From NCBI GenBank assembly GCA_903813345.2, contig CAIIXF020000011.1:22489754-22553753 (forward strand): DNA of 64,000 nucleotides, written 5' to 3'. The position numbers and the translations under genes are program-made. A model generated the notes under the pieces. That model was not told the DNA's origin and did no database searches. It worked only from the letters and a program-made list of their open reading frames with translations. The DNA is from Owenia fusiformis (Eukaryota; Annelida; Polychaeta; Sabellida; Oweniidae). Positions 1 through 10,785 of the stretch are shown here, in pieces (position 1 is the stretch's first letter; every line of letters starts with the position of its first letter).

Positions 1-459
1 CCAGCACTGCCCACTTGTTCCTATGGGTCGGGTTATTCATCAACCACTTCCATGGCTTTTGATTTCGTGTCTGATTAATTACCCAGTGCAAGTCCAAAGT
101 CCTCTTGATTACACATTGACATCATCATCTGGTGTAATGCCTTTAATGCAGGGCTTTACTTCGTGAAACGTAACATATTAAGATAGGTTCTCATTATTCA
201 AGAGCTCCTGTCTGAAGACAAGACAGTACAAGGAATCTTTGCCACTAGAATAGTTTATATTTGGATAAAGGTAAGTGAGCTTGATAGTGCTTGTAGATGA
301 ACATTGAATCACGATCACTTATCTTATGTAATTAAAAATGAGATGATGACACTATTCTAAAATTGTTGTACTAAGTCAATTAAGTTATCATATAGATGTA
401 ATTTGAAGCATTCGGTTGACTTGGCGTTCCTGATCGGGCATACACAATATTAAGTGGAA

Positions 460-473
460 GGGGGGGGGGGGGG
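460..473. repeat. Poly-G tract (14 G)
   Basis: An uninterrupted homopolymer, likely variable in length and prone to sequencing error. No function is inferred. Confidence 0.9.
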
Positions 474-581
474 TAGAGATGATGCAAGGCTTTTTACAAT
501 AATAACCAAAGATTGATCAAACGCCTAAATTTTAGGGTAAAACGTACAAAACGTAGGAAGACAAGATGTCAGGTGATATTT

Positions 582-610
582 TACACTCCTCAACATAAGT
601 TTGGAAACCG
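582..610. repeat. Solo TIR-like end, same family as 6399-6495
   Basis: The sequence reads ACACTCCTC then ATAAGTTTGG. It closely matches the arms of the hairpin element at 6399-6495 and a second solo copy near 58597-58618. No opposite arm is visible nearby, so this is probably a fragment. Confidence 0.5.
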
Positions 611-1180
611 GAAGCTGTTTTTATTGTATAACATATAAGCAACTGTCAATAGAGAGGTTAATTTACACGCCTTTTGGGCGAATCTGAACCCAACCGTGTA
701 ATTTTATGAGACTGCCCCGGGAATTGTTGCCCATCTTTTGGTGAAAACAGAGACCTTATAACAAATCTTTTCCTCTCGTCTTCGTACTCAATTTTGCAAA
801 TAAAGGTCAGTGGGGGATCATAATTTTACATTTTACACGTTCTTCAAAACAGTGCTAACCCAACCTCCCTAATGTTTGATTCTTCATCTTGTCCCTCAAT
901 TATAACATATCAAAAATTAAAGACAAAGTTGAATTTCTTTAAATCATAGAATATAAACAAGCCTCGAAAAAATACCCAAAGTGGGATTCTGGTTGCCATA
1001 CTCAAGGAGGGGGTGTATCAAAATACATCCACGTTTGTATAACTATTAATCAAGCGTACTCTGCTATGATAGATGACGGAATAACATAATTGAAGTTAAA
1101 CAATGTAATGTATTCATTAGTCATTATTCAAACCAGTAAGTCCTATATTCTTATAATTGGCAGCAATTACAGGAATATAT

Positions 1181-1310
1181 AGCAATTATTAGTCTTGCTC
1201 AAAGACTGTATCCACCTCCCCCCCCCGTCACCTTCACTCTCTTTACCTGGCAATATAGGGAAGGATAAAGGGGGGGAGTACAGGGACTTTTAAGCAAGAC
1301 TAAGCAATTA
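1181..1310. repeat. Hairpin repeat with C/G tracts
   Basis: The left arm (1181-1226, containing TTAGTCTTGCT and ending in a C run) is inverted at 1271-1310 (G run, then AGCAAGACTAA). It is a small imperfect palindrome, probably a MITE remnant. No target duplication could be assigned. Confidence 0.5.
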
Positions 1311-3669
1311 TATACCATTTTACAGCAATTATAGGAGGTTGAATATTGCTGGTCTTTGTTAATACACATATTAGCCAAATTGGGACTTCATATACTCATC
1401 ATCAACAATTTTGAAACAAAAATACTTAGTATTGCTAAAATAAAAATCCACTTAAAACAGAGGTTGGTGATGATTGAGGCGTCGAACAGCTCGAACATCG
1501 TAGTCTTCTTAAGCAAGAGAGAAAGTGTGGTTATGATTAGCTTATCTTTAGCATCAGAGACTCTCTTATCATCCCTCTCTTTCTAGTTTTTGTTGGTTTT
1601 CCGCTCGAAATGTAGGCCTACATTGGCTGAATGGAATGTTCTGTTATAAAATGAAGTTTTTGTATAGACCAAGGTGCACGTGGGTGTTATAAATCATTTT
1701 GAAGAGAGAAATATAACGATTTGTTGAGTATTTACATTGGGTATAGCACTTACAGTATACCGAAGTAGTATTTTGATTTGAAAATAGTGTTGTACAAGTA
1801 CTCTTTATTGTAGCATTTCAAGATCAAGTATATTGTTTCATACAAAATTGTACAACTTTAATTTCTATGGCAGCAAAAGACAAGAATGCGTTCTGAATGT
1901 TTCCCTTATAATCCTGATTTAAACAATTCTGAAAAGGGAATTTGAGATATCATTTTATGAATAATAAAAGATATTATAGAAATGTCCAATTTCAGAAATG
2001 TCTAAATTCATTACAATCGATTAAAATATACTTTTTATTGGTCCTTTTGATTATGCAAAGTTAGAACTACAGTCCTGTCTAGTCCGCACGCCATCGGGAC
2101 CGGCTAAAAGCGTTTGGATTATATTAGCAGGTTTTTTCGGATTTCGAGGTTTTGCTTTCTCAAGATTCTGGATTTTGAAGAAATACATAAATGCATTCTT
2201 AATGAATATTGATATTTTTATTGACCACATAGCTTTATGCCATTTCAAATTCCGATTCAAATGAATTTAGTCTGCTAGAAAAACCCATTATGATTGAGAC
2301 AATTTGATAATTTCTTTCAAAAGTTTTGATAGTGTGAGGCCTAAGTTGAAAATATTTGAGCAGTTTTGCAAGAAATGTGTGATACTTTGTGAGTAGTGTT
2401 CGGATTAGACTGATTAACTTTCAAATATGAGCGTTTACTATTCGAGTTAGGAGGTGTTCAGATTTTAAGGTTTTTTAACATGGGAGTCAATGGCCGGGGG
2501 ACCATTTTTTCGGATTGGAAGGTGTTTGGATAAATAAGTTCTACTGTACTGGGCTTTTAGCGTCTCGTCATTGTTGCATTTTAAGCAATAGTTATAAATG
2601 GATAAAAAGTAAATCTGCATCTCTTAAAGATGTTACACAATCTGAAAGTCCATAGGCCCAGGAACATGTATAACTTTGCAAAATCAAAGTTTGTCAAATC
2701 GGAACCCGATTGTCTCTTTGGAAAAATGTTCAAAAGGGGCAGCCAGACTCCAATTGGCCAAACTTGTTAATTATTTTCGTTCCTGGGCCTCTGTGTAAGT
2801 CCATATCAATCACATATTCCCTAAACATATTTTGTTCAAGATAATGCCTTTCATAATTCGATCGATTTCCTACTTATCACACACGACTCAAATTTTACAA
2901 ATGTATGTTGAACAGCCGGCAATATGTTTACTAATAACAGTATAAAAACACATCTTTTGTAAATTATGTTGAAAGTATATGTTGACTTTATCCCTATGAG
3001 AACATCCAAAAAACACCAGGCAATATGTAAACAAGCGCATGTGCAAGGGAAAAAGACAGCGGAATATTACAAAACACAGTAGGGAAAAGAAACTCCAACC
3101 TCCCCATTATTCAAAAACAACTATCATAATGTCACGCCAGTTTTCTCGAGGGAGGTTTGTCGGCAAAAACGACCAGTTAAACACCATTCGGATTCTCCAT
3201 AATCGTCTAGTTTTCAGTATTTGGCCCGGATGTGGGACGTTTTTCAGCCTTTGTAATTCTGGTTTTGATTTTGAAGAACCACGCAAATGAAGGCATTATA
3301 CTTTGATGTCCAAACCTTCAAAATAAGGGGAGGAACTAATTGGGCTTAATACTTAATATTGCATGGTACTATAACATATAAGACTTCCCTCAGAAATCGT
3401 GCAAAATAAATTTCATTGAAAATATTTCGAACCTTTAATATTAGAATTTAAATATTGTACGGAAAGAAGATATTCATGAAGAAAAAAGTTACATTGGATT
3501 GAAATATGCAAAGGGGTCAGGTGTGAACAAATAACTCATTTGAAGAGATTGGTGAACTGTCATCCAAATGAGTCCCGGTTCATAACAGATGGGTGCGTCT
3601 TCAATATATTGTTGATAAAATTTCTAAAATGTGTAATCATAATAGTACTAAAAAGATAAATACAATATA

Positions 3670-4729
3670 CGAGGGGTGATCAGGAATTTCTGGACCGATG
3701 ACTCTATTTTTGCCATTTTTTATCCTTTCTTACTGATTTTTCACATAATATAACCCAAATATATAGGATCACATCATGAAAATTTCATTGTTCTATGACA
3801 TCATTATCCAATTATTTTTGTTCCCATGGTAACTGGTGACGCGGCAAGGTGGAGCTCAGAAAAAATACCAAATTTGAAAAACAACAGTAATTTTATATGA
3901 TGTTTGGACACTGTATTCATTGCTGAATATGTGACATACTATATAGGTTGTATTATTTCATTAAATATATTCATTAATGTTCATCTATTAGTAACTGTCA
4001 TTATTCTCCCATCAATTCTTATCCTTCAAAGTAGTTACCAGTACTTTGTAAGTATTTGTTATGCCTTTTCAGCCAGTCCTGAAAGACGTGATACAGACTG
4101 TCTTTGCCTACTTTGTAACATTGGTGTGTGAATTCCTGAATGATCTCATTTCTGTCCTCAAAGTGAATACCTCATAATTTGGTCTTCACTGTTGGGAAAA
4201 GATAAAAATCACAGCCAGCTAAGTCTGGGGAATATGGTGCCTGCACACGGCCACAGCCGATGGAAACAATCACACTTTGTAAGCAAAGACGGTCTATATC
4301 ACGTCTTTCAGGAATGGTAGAAAAGGCATAACAAATGCTTACAAAATGCTGGTAACTACTTTGGAGGATTAGAATTGATGGAAGAATAATGACAGTTACA
4401 ATGAACATTAATGAATATACTTAATGATATAATACAACCTATTTCATGTCAGTATGTTTGTAACATACTCAGCAATGAATACAGTGTCAAAAAATGGCAT
4501 ATTAAACTACTGTTGATTTTTCAGATTTGGTATTTTTTCTGAGATCCACCTTGTCGTGTCACCGGTTACCATGGTAACAAAAATAGAAGGATAATGATTT
4601 CATAGAACAGTGAAATTTTCATGGTGTGATCCTATATATTTGATTTATATTGTGTGAAAAGATCACTTAGAAAGGATAAAAAATGGCAAAAATAGAGCCA
4701 ACGGTCCAGAAATTCCTGATCACCCCTCG
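3670..4729. mobile_element. Mariner-family foldback element
   Basis: Both ends carry CGAGGGGTGATCAGGAATTT in inverted orientation, and each is flanked by TA (3668-3669 and 4730-4731), the target used by Tc1/mariner elements. The two arms (about 3670-4125 and 4262-4729) are inverted copies of each other over roughly 460 bp, with a ~135-bp unique loop. The loop plus left arm is the contiguous 3' end of a minus-strand transposase. The right arm repeats that same 3' end inverted. This is therefore a head-to-head duplication of the mariner 3' half, not a normal element. It ends about 90 bp before the growth-factor coding start, inside what is probably a 5'-UTR intron. Confidence 0.85.
3990..4261 (-). 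pseudogene. Mariner transposase C-terminal relic
   Basis: Read on the minus strand from about 4240, the translation contains APYSPDLAGCDFYLFP. This is the hallmark around the third catalytic Asp of mariner transposases, followed by the usual FEDRNEIIQEF region and, past a stop, a C-terminal stretch ending in GNYFEG. The catalytic N-terminal two thirds is absent and at least one in-frame stop interrupts it. It is not functional. The same C-terminal stretch is repeated on the plus strand of the right arm (about 4265-4370), also with a stop. Confidence 0.8.
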
Positions 4730-4820
4730 TACGTAGATGTAAATGATTTTGAATGTTTTTATTAATGAAATAAATAAAGAATTGTTCATCTCCATCTTTT
4801 AGATATGATATTATAAGAAG

Positions 4821-4923
4821 ATGCAGTGGGCATATACCTTGACAGTGTTGGCTTGTGTGGCAGTCGCAGTGATTGCACAAGATACGCAACCACAACCAGG
4901 AGTAGGCGGTGGCAGGCGAAGAG
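4821..4923 (+). CDS. Growth factor exon 1: signal peptide
   Basis: The ATG at 4821 starts a short polar N-terminus followed by a hydrophobic core (LTVLACVAVAVIA), then QDTQPQPG and GGGRR. A signal cleavage just before QD is likely. The exon is preceded by a polypyrimidine run and AG at 4801-4802, so a 5'-UTR exon probably lies upstream. A three-codon upstream ORF (4805-4816) precedes the chosen start. The donor is AG|GTAACG at 4924, giving a phase-1 intron. Confidence 0.85.
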
Positions 4924-7874
4924 GTAACGTAACATAATAAGCCAGATTATATTGATATTTTATCATTTTTATTTCAGCAATTAATAATGGTATATAATTA
5001 TACTAGTCATAGGTACTTCAGCACATCGACTAATTTGATGGTGTATAGCAATGTTTAGATCTTCTGATGCTTTGGACCAGCACTATCATATTCCGGACAG
5101 TTTCTCCCCTCTTTCTGGTATATACACTCTCTTTAAACTAATTAAAAGCTGAGAACAGGTTATCAAGACAAATTAATTCGTTGTTAAATACTTCTAACTA
5201 GCTAGATGGCATTTTGGTTCGTTTAGAGCTTACCGATTATATATTTTGGCTTTAAACGTCCAGCACGTATCTTGCTTTCAGATAAGAAACAGAAAAAGGT
5301 GATGAAAAAATCACAGGATTGCGGAGAATGGACATTTGAAGGATCAGAATGTATGCCAAAAGAAGGCACATGTGGGCTAGGGTTAAAACTGGGCAAACGA
5401 ACAGGGGACTGGTGCATGATAACAGAAAAGCGTTTTTTCTGTAAAATACCCTGCCCCGGGGAACCACCTTTAGCTCCAGGTGAAAGTGATCTCATAATGA
5501 AGAAAAAAGGGGGACGAAAACCAAAAAGGAAAGGTTAGGTATATACAGTTGCAGTAGATAGAAACGGGCTTTTCCCATAGATGTTTACTGAGTGAACCCT
5601 GAATGATAATGTATCAAGTCACTGACGTTTCACACAACACATATACATTGTACACCACGACCAAGAGGAGAAAAATACGTAGGTGTGGAGTAACACAGGG
5701 ACTTGATGCATGACTTAACATCGTTTTTGCACGTGGTGTTTGTTCGAAACTGTTCATACAACCGGACCTACGACAACGAGTGACGACTTGTATTTTCTTT
5801 CACCACATGGATGCTCTCCTTCACTACCATATGATAACTCCTTCCTTGCATTGCATTTTAACAATTTGTTCCAGATACGACTGGGCATTCATCATAACCT
5901 ATACAGGTAGCAACTAGGCATCTTGCGTCTGGTCTTTGCGTAACACCACCATATCTGATCCAATCTAATCAGAACCGTTGTAACTTTACTTTTAACTTGT
6001 TTACTCTAACAAGCATTTTCAGCATGTCTTCTTATTTACAGGTTATAAGTAATCTATTAATAAATGATAACAATAATGTCACAGTTGCTTATCTTTGCCT
6101 TGAACGAATCGTAACATTTGGTGTTATCGTATTTGTTAAAGCCAAGCTATTCCGGCCAGACAAGATTACTCCAATGCGTGCAACACTAATCTGGCGAGAC
6201 CAGGATATTCTGTCATAATCGAGTCTCCGATAAATGGTAGAACCATTTTCATGGAAATGCTTTAAACTGAGATGAATATCAATATCTTAGCACAAGTGCC
6301 AAAGGAAGGGACCAAAAATCTCTAAAGAAACCTAGCGAAAAAAAGCAAACTCTAAGCTTACTGTCATAAGTACACGACACGTTCATTATCCTGTTATACA
6401 CTCTCCTCCATAAGTTTGGCAACCTTAGCTCCTACGAGGCTTTAACACGCAGTTCAATGGGGAAGCTAAGGTTGCCAAACTTATGGTGGGGAGTGTAAGC
6501 GACTCTCATACTTTCACTTTCAATATGATTGCAATGCCATCTTTGTATGATTAGGTATTTTTACACCAACTTCAAAACACGTACTTTTTTGTTCAACAGG
6601 TCGTGGAAATGTTTGTAAATACAACAGAAAAACAAAAGAGTGTGGTGAATGTGATACTGTAACCAACACCACCACATGTACGCTACAATTAAAGAAAGGT
6701 CCAGACACATGCGCAGCTACAAAGACAATGACGATTAACAGGTGTATCGTGCCCGGTGAAGGTGGCAGGAAAAGGGGCCGAGGGAAGGGACGTGGGGGTA
6801 AACGTAAGTGATTAACGTTAACTTTATCAAGACACAAAGTGCTGCAAAAGTATGTATTAATGTATGATCGTCAAAACCGACACATTGCTATACTTAAAGT
6901 AAAGTGAAAAATCGTGACATTATATTTTTGTTAAACTATTAATACTACACTAGTACATTGTTATTGAACTAGCTAATTACTCATATTCAAGCATGTAAGT
7001 ACATGAAACCCGCATGGGGAGACTGCAATCCAGAGACAAACACAATGTCCAGAACGCTCACCTTGAAGAAAGGGGATGACACCTGTGAGCCGACCAAGGT
7101 TGTCACTAAAAGATGCAGAAGGTCAGCAAGACAAGCTAAAGGTAAATACACATTTCGTTGGGTCTATATTTCTTATTTCATTATTTAAATAAGAATTGTA
7201 TTCATGAAAATGCACTTGAAAGCAAACTCGTAAATCATAATAGTATTCGTGCACATTAAACTTTTCCTGTTTTAATTAACTTTAAGCTTGCAAGTACCAG
7301 AAGGGCGCGTGGTCGTCATGCGCTGGAGATGCCACCGAACGCACCAGAACACTTACTCTAAAGCGCGGTAATGAAACTGAATGCGAAGCAAGTAAAACTC
7401 AAACTAAACCGTGCAAAGGTATTTGTCAGAAGAAAGGTTTTCGTAGATTTTCTGCTAAATATTTCCTAACTTTTAAATAATATGAGCGTATGTTCGAGAT
7501 GTTTTTCTTATAGTACAATCAAAACTACTCATATTCACACAAACAAAAATGCCATTTTTGGAAAGTACAATGCAGTTTCCTCTTTGTGCAGAGATCTTAT
7601 TACCCTTTGATACTATAGAACACACCAAGAAGTATGTCGGATCATTGTACATTCAGCTCAAATTAATGTAGGGGTCTTGGTATAGAATGTTATTAAAGGA
7701 ACCAATGTATAGCTAACTCTATCGTGATGTTTTGTATTTTTAGACAATTGTACTTATGGGCCATGGACACGTGGAGAGTGTTTGGACGGCAAACTTACCA
7801 AGACAAGAGATGTGTTGAGCGGGGAAGGTTGCAAACGCACAACAAAGACAAAACCTTGTGGAAGGAAGGGATAA
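4821..7874 (+). CDS. Midkine/pleiotrophin-like secreted multi-domain protein (6 exons)
   Basis: Exons: 4821-4923, 5282-5533, 6600-6803, 6992-7141, 7287-7418 and 7744-7874. Together they give 972 nt, or 323 residues plus a stop. All junctions are GT-AG and the frame stays open across every one. The protein has a signal peptide, a 6-Cys N-type domain (exon 2), then four C-type/thrombospondin-like cysteine modules (exons 3-6), separated by Lys/Arg-rich linkers. Midkine and pleiotrophin are secreted heparin-binding growth factors acting on glycosaminoglycans and receptors such as RPTP-zeta, syndecans and ALK. A heparin-binding role here is inferred from the basic linkers. Vertebrate members have one N and one C module in about 140 residues; this one has five modules. 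All internal introns are phase 1, so exons could duplicate without shifting frame. Confidence 0.9.
5282..5533 (+). CDS. Growth factor exon 2: midkine/pleiotrophin N-domain
   Basis: It encodes a Lys-rich lead-in, then DCGEWTF...C...GTCGLG...GDWC...RFFCKIPC. This matches the six-cysteine N-terminal fold of pleiotrophin (DCGEW, CGLG, CKIPC landmarks). Two extra residues of spacing precede CMPKEG. The exon ends in a polybasic linker (KKKGGRKPKRK), a likely heparin-binding patch. Acceptor TTTCAG ends at 5281 and the donor is G|GTTAGG at 5534. Confidence 0.9.
6399..6495. mobile_element. 97-bp hairpin MITE in the growth-factor intron
   Basis: Arms CACTCTCCTCCATAAGTTTG and its inverse (with GGTTGCCAAACTTATGG before GGGGAGTG) enclose a short loop. 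TA dinucleotides flank both ends, as expected for a Tc1/mariner-type non-autonomous element. It sits in intron 2, about 105 bp before the exon 3 acceptor. Solo ends of the same family occur near 582 and 58597. Confidence 0.75.
6600..6803 (+). CDS. Growth factor exon 3: divergent cysteine module plus basic linker
   Basis: The module opens with VCKYNRKTKECGEC and has C...TLQLKKGPDTC...NRC, the C-type pleiotrophin/TSR-like spacing. It lacks the Trp seen in exons 4-6. It ends with a strongly basic Gly/Arg/Lys tail (GGRKRGRGKGRGGK). The tail resembles the basic C-terminal tails of vertebrate pleiotrophin, although here it is internal. Acceptor AACAG ends at 6599; donor C|GTAAGT at 6804. Confidence 0.88.
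6992..7141 (+). CDS. Growth factor exon 4: C-type module
   Basis: It begins CKYMKPAWGDCNPETNTMSR and continues TLTLKKGDDTC...TKRC, directly comparable to the pleiotrophin C-domain pattern CKY..W..C......R..TLK......C......C. It ends with a basic stretch RRSARQAK. Acceptor TTCAAG ends at 6991 and the donor is G|GTAAAT at 7142. Symmetric phase 1-1. Confidence 0.9.
7287..7418 (+). CDS. Growth factor exon 5: C-type module
   Basis: It encodes CKYQKGAWSSCAG...ERTRTLTLKRGNETEC...TKPC, the cleanest match in the gene to the pleiotrophin C-domain. No extended basic linker follows. Acceptor TTTAAG ends at 7286; donor G|GTATTT at 7419. Confidence 0.9.
7744..7874 (+). CDS. Growth factor exon 6: terminal C-type module
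   Basis: It encodes NCTYGPWTRGECLDG...TKTRDVLSGEGC...TKPCGRKG then TAA at 7872-7874. Trp and all four cysteine landmarks are present, and the tail is short and basic. Acceptor TTTTAG ends at 7743. No canonical AATAAA was found within about 150 bp downstream, so the transcript end is unplaced. Confidence 0.88.
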
Positions 7875-8885
7875 AGAAATATTGAAATAATTGACATTCA
7901 TACGTTGGTCTTTTCCATGTATTTTTTTCTATGAAATCAATTTTTTGCTCATCCTAACAGAACAGTTCTGGGAAACATGTATGGATATTCCCAATGACAT
8001 CCGAAGACATTCTCACAATACAGCTCTTCTCAAGTGCCTTAAAGATAAGCAAGGTTCCTCCTAACATTGCGGTGGAACTCTTCAACAAGTTATGAGAACG
8101 AGTTTGAAGAGTTCCTCCACTGTGTTCTTATTAACTCTTATAGTATTGCTAGACATTTAGCGACGAAGATAGTTAAGTCAATTTCAGAAACAATTTACAA
8201 ATTGATTCAGTTAAGAGGCCACGGCGCTAATTATTCAATATATATGCTTGCAAATCAAGGAACATGTTAAACTGAGAGTACATCGTAAAGGTTTGCATAA
8301 TGTTTTAAACCTCAAGTATCCATAACGGTTTGATATACTAAACAATAGAATGGTTTCGGAACTCACTAATAGCATGTTCATTATTCCATTACGCAGCTCT
8401 TTGCGTCCATAGTGTAATTTTAGGGAGTTTAAGCTTGCATATAAAATCGAAGCGCCAACCTATACGTATGGCCAATCCCCCATTCAAATGCATCGCTTGA
8501 ATATTTTCAGTTCACATTTAGGTTGTGAAAAACATTGCAAGCTTAAACTCCCTATTCTTACGTATAGACGTCGATCAAAAGAATATTACGTATAGAGCTG
8601 CGCAATAAATGGTGACCCAGTAGTCAAACGCTTCATAAGTGATACGTTACCAGGTTACTGGAATAATAAACATGCTATAAGTAATATGCGAAATATATAT
8701 TATTTTACGGATACTGAAGTACACGGAGCTAAAAACGTTATGTTTTCCCTCCCATGGATACATCATACACCATATAAAACGTATATTTAATGTGCTTTAA
8801 AGTTATTTAGGAGTGCACTTGTAAAAAATATCCTGTACATATTTACACAAACATATGAAATATATTCTTTTTTCCTAAGTTTTCA
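7875..8885. other. 3' flank of the growth-factor gene, no further gene
   Basis: It contains the presumed 3' UTR and one hairpin element (8388-8606). No other feature is supported. Confidence 0.6.
8388..8606. mobile_element. Hairpin MITE (~219 bp)
   Basis: The outer arms ATTACGCAGCTCT and AGAGCTGCGCAAT are near-perfect inverses. The inner arms TAGGGAGTTTAAGCTTGCAT (8421-8440) and its inverse (8534-8554) also pair, so the element folds along most of its length. No transposase fragment is present. Confidence 0.7.
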
Positions 8886-9640
8886 TTCAATGACTAATAG
8901 ACGAGGAGTGAAAATGAGAATTTGAGGAGATTAATAGTTCAGAGTATATAAGGACGCGTCATACCTTAATCTCTTCGTTTATATATGCTTTCAGTGAAAA
9001 AAGATATATTTTAAATCATAGTGAGGGACAATGATGTTTAAGACGCCCGTTTCCATGGCAACTTAATTTTACCACTGCTAATGAGGACTATTTCTAATAT
9101 TAAATATATCTTTGTCATTTTTTATCCGATTTTGATGATATTAACGCCAAATGAAAGCTTAAGGAACAAAGATAATGATTGGTTAAAAATTATGCAAATT
9201 AGCTCATTTGCATATCAACTGTGACGTCATAATCCAATTTTTTGTTCAATAATATATGTTTTTTTTAATACTTTAAACAATACAAACTATTGTTTCATTG
9301 AATCATTGAGGATAACTTAGGATATCTTATTAAAGTATAAATATTTAACATCATAGCTCCATTATGATATAAAATATGAGGCATAATAAGTATAAATAAG
9401 TATAAGTATAAATGTAGTGTATTGAAGTTGTTTATTTGAAAATTTTAGTGCTGATAAATGTACCTTTATAATGAAACAGGGAACTTGAAATGAAGTTTCA
9501 CAATCTAACTCTTATTATAACATTTTAATAAATACTGTGCCAAATGAAAGCTACCAGTTTAACCTATATGTATTTAATGATAACTAATGCAGAAATGTGT
9601 GTTAGTGATATATCGGTTACCATGGCAACCACATTAAATA
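8886..9640. repeat. Left terminal inverted repeat of the 8.5-kb element
   Basis: It matches the reverse complement of 16630-17392. Shared landmarks in order are GAGGAGTGA, GGAGATTAATAGTTCAGAG, the TGAGGGACAATGATG block, the palindrome ATGCAAATTAGCTCATTTGC (9193-9217), CATCATAGCT, and GGTTACCATGGCAACC near the inner end. Confidence 0.85.
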
Positions 9641-9923
9641 ACAAAAAGATTGTTCCTGTTATCTAGTATATCTGATCATTTATTATCTCTTATATCATTG
9701 TTCAGGCCAATTTCAAACAATTCAATTTTTTCAAGTCATTTAAAATTGTTTTCCAGATCAGGTTTTATTATTCTAGAATTATATCATCCTTTGAACAATT
9801 ATATTTCTGAATTTTTGCTTCTTCTTTCACTATAATGTTTTGTTATACATCCACTTGGCAGTCATGTCTTCAGTTATGTGTGGTTATGTGTTCAGGCTAA
9901 GTAAAAATGATGGCAGTTACGTA

Positions 9924-10290
9924 TTCAGGCATTGGCACTGAATTTGTAGGTAAAGATGGTAGTAGTTATGTCTTCAGGCATTGGCACTGAATTCATAGGT
10001 AGAGATGGTGGAAGTCATGACTTCAGGCATTGGCACTGAATTCATATGTTAAGATGTTGGCAGTTATGTCTTCAGGCATTGGCACTGAATTCATAGGTAA
10101 AGCTGGTGGCAGTTATGTCTTCAGGCATTGGCACTGAATTCATAAGTAAAGATGGTGTTCGTTATCTCTCCAGGCATTGGCACTGAATTCATGGGTAAAG
10201 ATAGTGGTAGTCATGACTTCAGGTATTGGCACTGATTTCATAGGTGAAGGTGGTAGTAGTTATGTCTTCGGGCATTGGCATCGAATTTGG
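9924..10290. repeat. 49-bp minisatellite, about 8 copies
   Basis: Starts of the core TTCAGGCATTGGCACTGAAT fall at 9924, 9973, 10022, 10071, 10120, 10169, 10218 and 10267, an exact 49-bp period. Units diverge by a few bases. The array lies between the left TIR and the 3' end of the nuclease+CXC gene. Since 49 is not a multiple of 3, it is not a coding repeat. Confidence 0.93.
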
Positions 10291-10390
10291 CACGGAAATT
10301 TGCGGAGAATGAGCAGATTTTCTATAATAGACAGATCTTGAAGGCACCCAGTATTTGACCAGTGTCCAAATAAATATCTCACCTCTGAAT

Positions 10391-10785
10391 TTAAGAATAT
10401 ACATTTTTACAAAGAGCTGCATCTCCGAGGCATGGGCATAGAATTGTGCATCCACTAGATGCACATTCACAATTTTTAAGGCATATGGCCTTACCTTTGC
10501 AAGAGCAAAGAAATCCTTCAATGACTTCTGAAGCTGAGGGGCCTTCAAACTTTGTAGTTACAATATCCCCTGCCACCAATGACCACCCATGTCCTATTCT
10601 TTCTGGAAGTTCAGGATATGATTTGTGTGATTGTGTCCATTGCAAACTCTGCCACAAGGCTCTCAGTGCATGTTGACGAAATGCAGGTTCACTTGGTGGT
10701 AATTTGAGTAGGGATTTGTATTTTACTGAGGTTTTCAATAAGTGAGCGCGTAATTTTCCTAGATTGCCTAGTTTTAATAGATCGT
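10391..10785 (-). pseudogene. C-terminal CXC (tesmin/TSO1-like) cysteine domain
   Basis: Reading in the shifted frame from about 10785, the sequence continues LLKLGNLGKLRAHLLKTSVK and then reaches a cluster CSCKGKAICLKNCECASSGC followed by CPCLGDAALCKN and a stop. The spacing C-x-C-x5-C-x3-C-x-C-x4-C-x3-C-x-C-x6-C is that of CXC domains, which bind DNA through a three-zinc cluster. In a mobile element this would be a plausible end- or target-binding module (inference). Confidence 0.75.

Larger units (their letters stand above)
1..3669. other. Non-coding flank upstream of the growth-factor gene
   Basis: I see no supported coding exon here. Open frames are short and show no family motif or composition shift. 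The stretch holds a poly-G run, a C/G-tract hairpin at 1181-1310, and half of a TIR-like sequence at 582-610. The 5' untranslated exon(s) of the growth-factor gene may lie here, because its first coding exon is preceded by a splice acceptor rather than an obvious promoter. Confidence 0.6.

Noticed and set aside
5223-5495. Minus-strand open frames over the growth-factor exon 2
   Set aside because: They are antisense shadows of a well-supported exon with a recognisable N-domain.
9924-10290. Regularly spaced repeats resembling a CRISPR array
   Set aside because: Units are contiguous 49-bp tandem copies with no unique spacers, and the DNA is animal.
10219-10548. 109-codon minus-strand frame past the CXC domain
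   Set aside because: It runs out of frame with the CXC cluster and into the 49-bp minisatellite; its residues show no family features.
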